From Bacteroidia bacterium (lineage in GTDB: Bacteria; Bacteroidota; Bacteroidia; Bacteroidales; VadinHA17): 38,471 bases of DNA. The stretch is taken from contig JAPLDY010000208.1 of assembly GCA_026391595.1 (NCBI GenBank), positions 1 through 38,471 on the forward strand, read 5' to 3'. The translations under genes were made by a program, and so were the position numbers. The notes beneath the pieces were generated by a model. It was not told the DNA's origin. It searched no databases and saw only the letters and a program-made list of their open reading frames with translations. This document shows, one piece after another, positions 25,290-33,186 of the stretch (position 1 is its first letter; each line of letters starts with the position of its first letter).

Positions 25290-27065
25290 TCATACTGATT
25301 TCATATAATTGACAAGCCCCTTCTTGTCTAATATCTGCCTGAGCTTATCCGGTAACGGTTCAAAAGTGAATTTTCTTCTTCCAATGAGGATCTCTCCATT
25401 ATTAAAATCAATATCGACACCGTCACCAGGGGTATATGACTCCACAGCTTCCCTGTGAATAATAAGAGCCAGACCCTGGTTGATTGATGATCGGTAAAAT
25501 ATCCTGTTCACTGATTTGACTATCACTGCCTTTATCCCTGCAAACGCCAATCCTACAGAAGGATGCTCCCTTGAACTTCCGCAACCGAAATTATCACCTG
25601 CTATTATTATATCACCTTTTGATACATTCTTACTGAATGATGCATCAAAGTCTGCAAAAAGCAGAGGAAAAATGGACTCAGGGTCAGAACTCAATATACT
25701 ATAGGTAAGTTTACCGGCAAACATCTGGTCGGTGTTGAAATTATCAACATCAGCATAGTTCCAGATATTTCCGGATTTCCTGTTCTCCCCGGCTTTTATT
25801 TCAAAAGTTCTGCTCTGCTTAGCTTTAAATTGAAATTTTTCTACGCCTGGTTTATTACGAGGATCAGTGATGACTCCCGTAATTGCTGATGTTGCTACAG
25901 TAGCGGGAGAAGCAAGGTAGATTGATGCATCCTTGTTGCCCATTCTCCCGGGGAAATTACGGTTGGCTGTCGATATTACAGTGTGCCCGTTGGCTGGTAT
26001 CCCCTGTCCTGTACCAAGGCATGGACCACATGAGGGGGTGAGAACATTCGCCCCTGCTTTAACCAGTTCGCTGATAAGCCCTTCTTCAATTGCCGCCAGG
26101 TAAATCTCTCTTGACGCCGGTATAACATTCAGCTGGAATCCATCTTTTATATTTTTTCCTTTTAATATACCGGCAGCAATGCGGAGATCTTCAATCCTGC
26201 CGTTAGTACAGGTTCCAATTAGACCTTCATGAACAACCGTACCTGCCACCTCACCTACAGATTTTATATTATCAACGTTATGCGGTGCAGCTACAACCGG
26301 AAAAATCTCATCAAGATTTATTTCTATATCACTGAAGTACTTAGCTCCTTTATCAGCCCATACGCCACTGGTTTTTTCACTGAGAAAATCAGACAGGACC
26401 TTATCGACTGGAAAAACAGCATTTTTTGCACCCATTTCCGATGCCAGATTTGCGATAGTCATTCTGTCTGAAATATTCAGAGTTTCGACCCCTTTCCCGT
26501 GATATTCAATTGACATATAGTTGGCACCGTCAGAGCCTATCATACCTATAATCCAGAGTGCCAGATCCTTGGCTGAGACATTTTTATCAAGTTTGCCTGC
26601 AAGGGTTATCTTTATTGATTCCGGAACCCTGAACCATGTTTCGCCTCTCTTCCAGATACCAGCTGATTCTGTCCGGTCGATCCCTGCAGCAAAAGCATTG
26701 AAGGCACCTGCTGTAGAGGAATGGCTGTCACTGCCAACAATGAGCATACCTGGTTTTGCATGGTTAGCCATTAACTGGTGACATATTCCCCTTCCTGAAT
26801 CATAGAATTTTTTTATCCCCTGATTATGGACAATATCCCTTATATCCTGGTACTGGGTCGCAAGCTTGGAATCGGCTGGCGGTGCGTTATGGTCAAGAAC
26901 CACCAGTATTTGATCAGGATCAGCCACTTTATCACCTCCCATTTTCTTAAATGTATTGAAGATGCTGGCAGTATTGTCGTGGGTAAGGATTATATCAGGA
27001 CGTGCAAATACGATAGCTCCAGCCGGCGCTTTGAATATTTTTTCCGCAAAAGTTTGTGGAATCAT
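25290..27065 (-). CDS. Fused aconitase-family hydratase (isopropylmalate dehydratase-like), second copy
   Basis: 591 residues joining a LeuC-type large domain (about 1-410) and a LeuD-type swivel domain (about 430-591) normally made as two proteins. The [4Fe-4S] ligands are C286 (GTCTNGR) and C346/C349 (SCGPCLG); DSHSSTAG at 113-120 and GDNFGCGSSRE at 490-500 complete the active site. The family dehydrates and rehydrates hydroxy-acids. The TNG and SCGPCLG forms match the isopropylmalate/homoaconitase branch. No leuA or leuB is nearby, so the substrate is open. It follows the other fusion by 111 nt containing repeat elements. Confidence 0.9.
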   Translation of the reverse strand: MIPQTFAEKIFKAPAGAIVFARPDIILTHDNTASIFNTFKKMGGDKVADPDQILVVLDHNAPPADSKLATQYQDIRDIVHNQGIKKFYDSGRGICHQLMANHAKPGMLIVGSDSHSSTAGAFNAFAAGIDRTESAGIWKRGETWFRVPESIKITLAGKLDKNVSAKDLALWIIGMIGSDGANYMSIEYHGKGVETLNISDRMTIANLASEMGAKNAVFPVDKVLSDFLSEKTSGVWADKGAKYFSDIEINLDEIFPVVAAPHNVDNIKSVGEVAGTVVHEGLIGTCTNGRIEDLRIAAGILKGKNIKDGFQLNVIPASREIYLAAIEEGLISELVKAGANVLTPSCGPCLGTGQGIPANGHTVISTANRNFPGRMGNKDASIYLASPATVATSAITGVITDPRNKPGVEKFQFKAKQSRTFEIKAGENRKSGNIWNYADVDNFNTDQMFAGKLTYSILSSDPESIFPLLFADFDASFSKNVSKGDIIIAGDNFGCGSSREHPSVGLAFAGIKAVIVKSVNRIFYRSSINQGLALIIHREAVESYTPGDGVDIDFNNGEILIGRRKFTFEPLPDKLRQILDKKGLVNYMKSV

Positions 27066-27102
27066 AGTAATATTTTTTTTATTAATTCAATCTTGCCAAC
27101 AT

Positions 27103-27174
27103 GCCCCCAAATCCTTTATAGGGGACTCTTTATATTATCACGTACATTAAAGCCCCCTTCAGGAGGTTGGGGGC
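27103..27174. repeat. Two inverted copies of a C-tract/G-tract hairpin element
   Basis: Copy A at 27103-27126 (GCCCCC...GGGGAC) and copy B at 27152-27174 (GCCCCC-loop-GGGGGC) face each other. On the coding strand copy B begins 2 nt after the stop of the upstream aconitase gene and runs into CTTTAAT, as the element after moxR does. Possible weak terminator or processing site between the two fused genes. Confidence 0.55.
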
Positions 27175-27176
27175 AA

Positions 27177-28991
27177 TTATGCAAGCAATCCTCCACATAG
27201 GTAAATTTCATACTGTACCTCAGAAAAAGGCTCTGCTTTTGTTGTTTTACCGTTTCTCCGGTTTATTATTTCACCTGACTTAAGATTTACCTTCACTTCG
27301 TCTCCGTCGACCAAATCGAGATCGTTCAACGATTTACAAATGATGATCGGGAATGCAGCATTTATCGCATTCCTTTCATATATTGCCCCAAACGATTCAG
27401 CGATTATACCGCTGATGCCCAGTGAAATAAAGCAATCCACTGCCTGCTGTCTGGAACTGCCACTACCAAAGTTTTTCCCTGCAACGACTATATCGCCTGC
27501 TCCGGCTTTCTTTGCAAAGTCCTCGTACCCTTTAAGGTTGTCGAAAGTGTACTGACCCATTTCCTTAATCTCTGTAATCGCCAGATATTTATTATGAAAG
27601 ATCATGTCAGTATCGATATTATCTTTCTGTACAAGCCAGATTTTACCTTCTATTACTGAAGGTTTTTGAGATGTATCCCGTTTATGTGAAATTGTTCTTC
27701 CCGGGGATACTGCTTTTTCAGTCACTTTGAATTCCGAAGGTTTTGAAGGTATGCTGCCTGGTATTGTTATGTGTCCGGCAATGGCAGATGCAGCCACAAT
27801 TTCAGGAGATGCCAGGTAAACACTTCCCTTCCCCTGTTTACCGGGGAAATTCCGATTCCCGGTGCTGATAGTTATTTCACCCTGACCATTCTGCCCTACC
27901 TGGCCTGCAGCGCAACCTGCGCATCCCGCATTAGAGACCAGTGCTCCGGCCCTTTTGAAGATTTCCAGAAGTCCCTCATCCAAACACTTTTTCCATATTA
28001 AATCAGTAGCCGGAACTATTTTCAGGATAACACCAGGCGCCACTTTTCTGCCTTCAAGGATTGCAGCGGTCCTTTGCATATCTTCCATCCTCCCGTTGGT
28101 GCAGCTCCCGATAAACGCAGAGTCTATTTTAGTCCCCAGAACTGTTTTAATATCAACTGCATCGTGCGGTTCACCGGGCCGTGATATCAGTGGAACGAAC
28201 TCATCCACACTGAGGTCAATGGTTTTCTCATAAATTGCGTCAGCGTCAGCATAAACCGGGATAAAGCTCCTTTTTGAATGCTGCCGGCAATAACTGATCA
28301 CTTCTTCAGATGGTGGGAAAAGGATTATTATAGCTCCCATTTCGGTGGCCATTGATGATATTGTAATTCTTTCATCAAGCGTCATTTTTTCGATACATAT
28401 GCCATATAGTTCTATAGAATATCCAAGAAGGGTATTGGCACCAAATATCTTCAGAAGGTTGAGAATAAAATCTTTTGCCGATATGTCTTTTCCTGGATCA
28501 CCTTTACAATTTATCTTAACTGACTGAGGCACCTTGAACCATATCTTTCCCTTATTCCATGCTGCAGCTATATCCATATCTCCCATGCCCTGGCCAAATG
28601 CACCAACAGCTCCAAGAATATTTGCATGGGAATCTGTAGATACTGCTGTTGACCCGGGAACGACATACCCCTGATCGATCATGATATGAGTGCCTATGCC
28701 GGCATCAATATCATGAACATTTATTCCATTTTCACGGGCGAAAAGCCTGCAAATATGCTGATTCACCGCGTACTTTTGGTCGGATCCCGTAGGATTACAG
28801 TCGAACGTAAAGAGTGTCTTTTCCGCATCTTCAACTGAAAGTCCATGATCCCTGATATTCTTTACCACACTGGCACCTCCGAAATCACGTGCAGCCCTTA
28901 TGTCTATTTCAATGTCGACAATCTGACCGGGGCATACCGAATCGAATTTTGAATGTGATGCCAGTATTTTTTCAAGCAATGTCATTGACAT
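27177..28991 (-). CDS. Fused aconitase-family hydratase (isopropylmalate dehydratase-like), first copy
   Basis: 604 residues, the same large-plus-small fusion as its neighbour but clearly diverged. Cluster ligands C297 (GSCTNGRMED) and C357/C360 (AGCAGCAAG), DSHAN motif at 120-124, swivel-domain motif GKNFGSGSSRQQ near 500-510. The AGCAGCAAGQ form differs from the SCGPCLG of the other copy, suggesting different substrates rather than simple redundancy. Starts 47 nt after the AraC gene on the same strand and is probably co-transcribed with it or controlled by it. True aconitase, 2,3-dimethylmalate dehydratase and isopropylmalate isomerase are all possible by family. Confidence 0.9.
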   Translation of the reverse strand: MSMTLLEKILASHSKFDSVCPGQIVDIEIDIRAARDFGGASVVKNIRDHGLSVEDAEKTLFTFDCNPTGSDQKYAVNQHICRLFARENGINVHDIDAGIGTHIMIDQGYVVPGSTAVSTDSHANILGAVGAFGQGMGDMDIAAAWNKGKIWFKVPQSVKINCKGDPGKDISAKDFILNLLKIFGANTLLGYSIELYGICIEKMTLDERITISSMATEMGAIIILFPPSEEVISYCRQHSKRSFIPVYADADAIYEKTIDLSVDEFVPLISRPGEPHDAVDIKTVLGTKIDSAFIGSCTNGRMEDMQRTAAILEGRKVAPGVILKIVPATDLIWKKCLDEGLLEIFKRAGALVSNAGCAGCAAGQVGQNGQGEITISTGNRNFPGKQGKGSVYLASPEIVAASAIAGHITIPGSIPSKPSEFKVTEKAVSPGRTISHKRDTSQKPSVIEGKIWLVQKDNIDTDMIFHNKYLAITEIKEMGQYTFDNLKGYEDFAKKAGAGDIVVAGKNFGSGSSRQQAVDCFISLGISGIIAESFGAIYERNAINAAFPIIICKSLNDLDLVDGDEVKVNLKSGEIINRRNGKTTKAEPFSEVQYEIYLCGGLLA

Positions 28992-29038
28992 AGTCTGTAT
29001 ATTTAAAGATAGAAGCTCTTAAGCAAACAGTAGCTAAA

Positions 29039-29893
29039 TTATTTAAACTGAGCCCTATAGTCACGCGGTGAAATACCTTCAGTTTTCCGGAATTGCTTAT
29101 TAAAGTTTGATATGCTGCCGAAACCACATTCAATAGCGATATCATGGACCTGGTATTCAGTTTCACGAAGAAGATAGCAAGCTTTATTAGTTCTGACACG
29201 ATTAAGATATTCAACAAAACCGGCACCACAGTTCTTTTTAAAAAAACGGCTGAAGGCGAAGGGGCTCATATGCGCAATTTTGGAAATCTTTTCAAGAGTC
29301 ACAGGCTTGAAATAGTTCTCTCTGATATAGGTATATACTTCAGCCATCCTCTTGTTTCCTCTTTCATCGTATGCCTGCTTGTAATTCTCTGAGCATAGCA
29401 ACACCTTTTTCTCAGCACTGCACATGATCCTGAGGACACTGAAAAAATCAATCATTTTATCGATCCCCCTGTTACTGATCATCTGTACCAGATGTTTCTC
29501 AGCTTTTTTGGCATCTTCGGTAGAAAACCCAATTCCTCTTTCGGCCAGGTTCATAAGTTCACGGACGCAATGAAGTTCATGCTGGGCGAGCAAAGCGTCA
29601 CCAAGCGACGACTGCCTGAAATGGAGCATTATGCCGTGTTTTTCCGGAAGGCTTTTATCGCTTTTATAATAGTTCCAGGAATGAGGGATCTTACCCCCGA
29701 TCAGAACCATATCATATTGATCGAAGAGCTCCACACTATCGCCTACTATCCGTGTTCCGTTGCTTTTTATATTAAGAACGATCTCATATTCCGGATGGAA
29801 ATGCCATAATCCTCCGGTATCGTTTATATATTCAGCTATAAATCCCCCATTGTCGGTATATGATATCTGTTCAAGCTCCGCAACCATCGGCAA
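29039..29893 (-). CDS. AraC-family transcriptional regulator
   Basis: 284 residues. N-terminal cupin-like sensing domain (WHFHPEYEIVLNIKSNGTR, GGKIPHSWN) and a C-terminal double helix-turn-helix at about 185-284 (VTLEKISKIAHMSPFAFSRFF; VHDIAIECGFGSISNFNKQF). Members bind a small molecule through the cupin and activate nearby genes. It lies just upstream of the two fused hydratases, the most likely targets; the ligand may be a carbohydrate or an organic acid. Confidence 0.92.
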   Translation of the reverse strand: MPMVAELEQISYTDNGGFIAEYINDTGGLWHFHPEYEIVLNIKSNGTRIVGDSVELFDQYDMVLIGGKIPHSWNYYKSDKSLPEKHGIMLHFRQSSLGDALLAQHELHCVRELMNLAERGIGFSTEDAKKAEKHLVQMISNRGIDKMIDFFSVLRIMCSAEKKVLLCSENYKQAYDERGNKRMAEVYTYIRENYFKPVTLEKISKIAHMSPFAFSRFFKKNCGAGFVEYLNRVRTNKACYLLRETEYQVHDIAIECGFGSISNFNKQFRKTEGISPRDYRAQFK

Positions 29894-29914
29894 ATTTCAA
29901 CTTATGATGCTTAC

Positions 29915-29922
29915 CAAATTTA
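29915..29922 (-). promoter_or_regulatory. Putative -7 element of the AraC-hydratase operon
   Basis: Minus-strand TAAATTTG matches TAnnTTTG, 22 nt upstream of the AraC start. No TTTG at -33. An activator-dependent promoter would fit a weak -33. Confidence 0.4.
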
Positions 29923-29966
29923 CATTTAATTCACCAATTTCTGTTGCAGTGTGATTTAATATTTTA

Positions 29967-30007
29967 TTTGAATTATTTGGATGATTGATTTAATTTTGAT
30001 AAATTTG
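29967..30007 (+). promoter_or_regulatory. Two overlapping promoters driving the small RNA
   Basis: Two complete matches to the Bacteroidota promoter, offset by 9 nt: TTTG 29967-29970, 20 nt, TAATTTTG 29991-29998; and TTTG 29976-29979, 20 nt, TAAATTTG 30000-30007. They point away from the divergent AraC gene and end just before the structured region, predicting a start near 30012. No coding frame follows until 30329. Confidence 0.65.
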
Positions 30008-30012
30008 TTATC

Positions 30013-30219
30013 AAGCTCATGCTATTGGTATAAGAGGAGATGAGCAAGGGTTGGGAGTGGAAATCAACAGGATTGTATTGCAGACATTGACTTTCACATC
30101 AGGAACCTTAGGAATAGCGCCAGCTTACCATGGTTCCATCCTATTATCAGACAGTAGACACGGGAATTAAAAAACCCGCACCTGATTTTCACAACCACCC
30201 TTCCTCCTCTTATTTTTTA
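30013..30219 (+). ncRNA. Predicted structured small RNA, 6S-like architecture
   Basis: A roughly 205-nt stretch between promoter and T-run. The two ends pair over a long distance: 30030-30039 with 30204-30213 (10 bp), 30046-30054 with 30195-30202 (8 bp, one bulge), 30057-30066 with 30183-30192 (10 bp, one G-T), then 30070-30071 with 30181-30182. The centre is open and holds a terminal hairpin GGAACC (30102-30107)/GGTTCC (30132-30137) and a small hairpin CGGG/CCCG (30161-30178) on the 3' side. The closing stem is followed by TTTTTT at 30213-30218. A long bulged rod with a central bubble, a side hairpin and about 185 nt between stem ends is the layout of 6S RNA, the RNA-polymerase-binding regulator. 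That identity is inference from shape only. Confidence 0.55.
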
Positions 30220-30268
30220 TTATATCTCAATCTGACATCTTAATAATCTATTGTAAATGATAATACGT

Positions 30269-30276
30269 TATCTTTG
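30269..30276 (+). promoter_or_regulatory. Putative -7 element of the BioG gene
   Basis: TATCTTTG matches TAnnTTTG, 53 nt before the BioG ATG and downstream of the small-RNA T-run, suggesting BioG has its own promoter. No clear TTTG at the right distance upstream. Confidence 0.4.
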
Positions 30277-30328
30277 TGCCTCTGATGCTGAATCAAATGC
30301 ATTTTCTTAAAATTCAGCTGCCTGTATT

Positions 30329-31063
30329 ATGAAGACCTACATAAGACGGAGAGAAAAAAACGATCAGCTTGTTGTTATGTACGGCGGATGGGGAACAGAC
30401 GAAAATTTCTTTGCCCCATATTGCAACGATGAATTTGATTTCATTCTCTTCTCAAATTACTCTGCTGATGATCCCCTTGTTCTTCCCGAAATGAAGACAT
30501 ACAAGAAGATTGTACTTATAGGATGGTCGCTGGGTGTTTGGGCTGCCGAGTATCTCTCTCCAAAAACAGGTATTAAAGCAAATGTGACTATAGCGGTAAA
30601 TGGAACCCCTGTACCTGCTGATGACAAATACGGTATCCCGCTTCATGTCTTTGAAGGAACACTAAATAACATCGCAGAAATAAACATGGAAAAGTTCTAT
30701 CTGAGGATGTTTGGTGACAAGAAAACCTATGAACTGAACAAGGATAAAGTGCCACAACGTTCAATAAAATCGCTTCATGACGAGCTCCGATGGATGTACA
30801 ACAGGATTATGGAACAGTCTGAACCCGGCTTCAGGTGGGATTATGCGGTTACAAGCGAGATTGACCGCATTTTTCCTAAGGACAATGTGAATTCTTACTG
30901 GAAAAAACATAGATCTACCCGTCATATAAGTATCCCGATGCCTCATTATTTCTTCCATAACTGGACATCCTACGACGATTTCATAAGGTTCGTAGAAAGC
31001 CATAAAAAGAAAAGATCATATATTAAGAAGGGTGCAGCAGCTCTTGTTTCTACAAATCCCTGA
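30329..31063 (+). CDS. bioG: BioG-type pimeloyl-ACP methyl ester esterase (DUF452)
   Basis: 244 residues, usual for BioG. An alpha/beta hydrolase with nucleophile elbow GWSLG (S67), an oxyanion MYGGWG segment at 17-22, a probable acid at D179 (EIDRIFP) and histidine(s) in MPHYFFH (H206 or H210). BioG removes the methyl group from pimeloyl-ACP methyl ester at the end of the BioC pathway, giving the biotin precursor. No other bio gene is in the window. Its end overlaps the convergent YihY gene by 14 nt. Confidence 0.85.
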   Translation: MKTYIRRREKNDQLVVMYGGWGTDENFFAPYCNDEFDFILFSNYSADDPLVLPEMKTYKKIVLIGWSLGVWAAEYLSPKTGIKANVTIAVNGTPVPADDKYGIPLHVFEGTLNNIAEINMEKFYLRMFGDKKTYELNKDKVPQRSIKSLHDELRWMYNRIMEQSEPGFRWDYAVTSEIDRIFPKDNVNSYWKKHRSTRHISIPMPHYFFHNWTSYDDFIRFVESHKKKRSYIKKGAAALVSTNP

Positions 31064-32393
31064 TGAGGATATTTGAATCAGATTTTGAAGCAAGTTTTTC
31101 GAATTTGTCGAGCATTGCCACTACGCGGTTATATTCCTCATTCTTGATAACTATCTTCTGATCAGGACCCTTTCTGTCAAGCCTGGACAATACGTAACTT
31201 ACTGAAAGCTTATTAATGTCAAGAGCCGGCTGATATAATCTTTCCTTTTGTTCGTTTTCATGAATAACCGAGACAAGATTGACGTTGCTGAGGTCTTGCA
31301 ATATATCTCTGGCAAGACGAACAGGTATCTTCAGTGCTTTGGAAATAGCTTCAGCACTTATTGGTTTTTCACCAACACTGAAATTCCTTATTATCATATG
31401 CATGATCATGAGAATCAGAGCACGTTTCTGAAAATGGCTTATATTAAGAGCTTCAGATTCAAATTCGTAACGTGATACATTCTGGTTTGCGAATGATAAT
31501 TCAGCACCAAGCAGAATCACAAGCCAGCTGGTCTGAAGCAGAATAATAAACAGAGGTACAGCCGCAAGAGTCCCATAGATTAAACTCAATTTTGTTATAC
31601 CGAATTGAAGGTCTAAATAGAGCCATTGTAAAATCATGAGGGCAGTTCCTGCAATGATCCCTGAGATAAGGGCAGGTACAAGCTTCACCTTGGCGTTGGG
31701 CATTACGATGAACAACAGGGTAAGTAAAATCCATACAAGTAAATATGGCGCAAGTTTTATGAGAAAACCTACTATAGGTTTGAAAAATGCCAGGATAGGT
31801 GCTTTCTCCATAACATCTGGCAGCGCAGTGCTTACAAAAACCATTATACTGCTTGCAAGGACCAGAAATATCGGAGCAATGAGCATTATAGTAAGGTAAT
31901 CAGTGAACTTCCTGTACCATGGCCTTGAACTTGAGATCTGCCAGATGTGATTAAAGGAGGTTTCTATCTGGTTAAGCAATGAAATAACCGACCAGAAGAG
32001 GATTATTACACCAATACCTGCAATATATCCCCCGCTTGTTGACTGAACCGTATTTTTAGCCTTATCTAGCAAAGGCTGCAGTACTCCGCTATTAGATTGG
32101 AACTCCTTTGAATTAGCGATCATTGTTTCCAGGTTCTGATCAAGACCAAATCCCTTTGCAATGGCAAGCGCAATGGCCACAACAGGAATAATTGCAAGAA
32201 GAGTCCAAAGAGAAAGAGCTGCTGCGCGGATCTGGACCTTGTCATTCAAAAATCCTTTTCCGGCAAGAAGCATGATCCTTAGCTGTTTTATCAGAAAACT
32301 CTTCCTTTTCGATAATTCATAGAGTGGAGTATGCCAGATAAGATCGTTCCACTCTTTTACCTGCTTAAATGCCCATGCTACAGGATTTGCCAT
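31050..32393 (-). CDS. YihY/BrkB-family inner-membrane protein
   Basis: 447 residues. Six transmembrane helices in about 50-310 with the family core (AAALSLWTLLAIIPVVAIAL; WSVISLLNQIETSFNHIW; KLSLIYGTLAAVPLFIILL), then a cytosolic tail of about 130 residues with a winged-helix-like part (ISAEAISKALKIPVRLARDI). The family was once called RNase BN by mistake; its transport or structural role is not established. The longer C-terminal extension is common in Bacteroidota. Confidence 0.92.
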   Translation of the reverse strand: MANPVAWAFKQVKEWNDLIWHTPLYELSKRKSFLIKQLRIMLLAGKGFLNDKVQIRAAALSLWTLLAIIPVVAIALAIAKGFGLDQNLETMIANSKEFQSNSGVLQPLLDKAKNTVQSTSGGYIAGIGVIILFWSVISLLNQIETSFNHIWQISSSRPWYRKFTDYLTIMLIAPIFLVLASSIMVFVSTALPDVMEKAPILAFFKPIVGFLIKLAPYLLVWILLTLLFIVMPNAKVKLVPALISGIIAGTALMILQWLYLDLQFGITKLSLIYGTLAAVPLFIILLQTSWLVILLGAELSFANQNVSRYEFESEALNISHFQKRALILMIMHMIIRNFSVGEKPISAEAISKALKIPVRLARDILQDLSNVNLVSVIHENEQKERLYQPALDINKLSVSYVLSRLDRKGPDQKIVIKNEEYNRVVAMLDKFEKLASKSDSNILIRDL

Positions 32394-32431
32394 TTTAATA
32401 GTTGTCTAAAATACCTGATAATAACTTAGTT

Positions 32432-32439
32432 CAAATATA
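32432..32439 (-). promoter_or_regulatory. Putative -7 element of the YihY gene
   Basis: Minus-strand TATATTTG fits TAnnTTTG, 39 nt before the YihY ATG. It lies 22 nt from the divergent -7 element of the comB-like gene. Confidence 0.35.
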
Positions 32440-32461
32440 CAAAAAGCTTTAGGGTGTTTTA

Positions 32462-32469
32462 TATATTTG
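32462..32469 (+). promoter_or_regulatory. Putative -7 element of the comB-like gene
   Basis: TATATTTG fits TAnnTTTG, 25 nt before the ATG at 32494. No TTTG at -33. Confidence 0.4.
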
Positions 32470-32493
32470 TTATTTTAACATCGAAATATTAGA

Positions 32494-33186
32494 ATGAAAG
32501 TAGAAATACTTGAATTTGTTGAGGGCGCTAAAAAAGCAAAAGGTGTCACTGTAATTATAGATGTGTTCAGGGCATTTTCCACCGCCTGTTATGCTTATGG
32601 ATCAGGCGCTGTAAGGCTTATTGCCACTGCCGATGCAGAAAAGGCATTTGATCTGAAGAAGAGCTACCACCATTCGGTGCTCACCGGAGAACGTGATGAA
32701 AAAAAAATTAAAGGATTTGATTTCGGAAACAGCCCTACTGAAATCATCAAATCAGATCTTCAGGGGATGACTGTCATTCTGACCACTACTGCCGGGACAA
32801 ACGGACTGATTAATGCGGAAAAAGCCAATGTGGTATTCGCGGGAAGTTTTGTAAACTGCGGAGCTGTCGTTAAATACATAAAAGCTATAGATCCTCCATT
32901 GGTATCGCTCGTGGCAATGGGCTACAGGGCTACAATTTCTGCAGCAGAAGACCTTCTGTGCGCTGAGATGATCAGAGCAGGACTGAACGATGAACCGAAA
33001 GATTACCAATCAGCGATCAGCGATCTGCGTCACGGAGCAGGAAAAAGGTTTTTTGACCCTGCCAATCTTGACTTCTCCCCTCCTACAGATTTTTTTCTAT
33101 GTACAATGGCTGACAGGTTTGATTTCATTTTAAAAGGAGAAAAGAGGCTTGACGGCAATATCGACCTTGTAAAGATAGATTTATAG
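32494..33186 (+). CDS. ComB-family 2-phosphosulfolactate phosphatase
   Basis: 230 residues covering the full ComB fold: VIIDVFRAFSTACYA near 20-34, LTGERDEKKIKGFDFGNSP near 63-81 and LTTTAGTNG near 95-104, blocks that form the Mg-dependent phosphatase site. In methanogens ComB makes sulfolactate for coenzyme M. Many bacteria without coenzyme M carry it; a link to sulfolactate or sulfonolipid metabolism is possible, but no partner gene is here. Its last 6 nt overlap the convergent glycosyltransferase. Confidence 0.88.
   Translation: MKVEILEFVEGAKKAKGVTVIIDVFRAFSTACYAYGSGAVRLIATADAEKAFDLKKSYHHSVLTGERDEKKIKGFDFGNSPTEIIKSDLQGMTVILTTTAGTNGLINAEKANVVFAGSFVNCGAVVKYIKAIDPPLVSLVAMGYRATISAAEDLLCAEMIRAGLNDEPKDYQSAISDLRHGAGKRFFDPANLDFSPPTDFFLCTMADRFDFILKGEKRLDGNIDLVKIDL

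Noticed and set aside
25018-25312. Open frames with peptides such as RTPDPQLRRLLL and RFERPTHS
   Set aside because: They are antisense translations of the tRNA and its remnants, a familiar annotation artefact.
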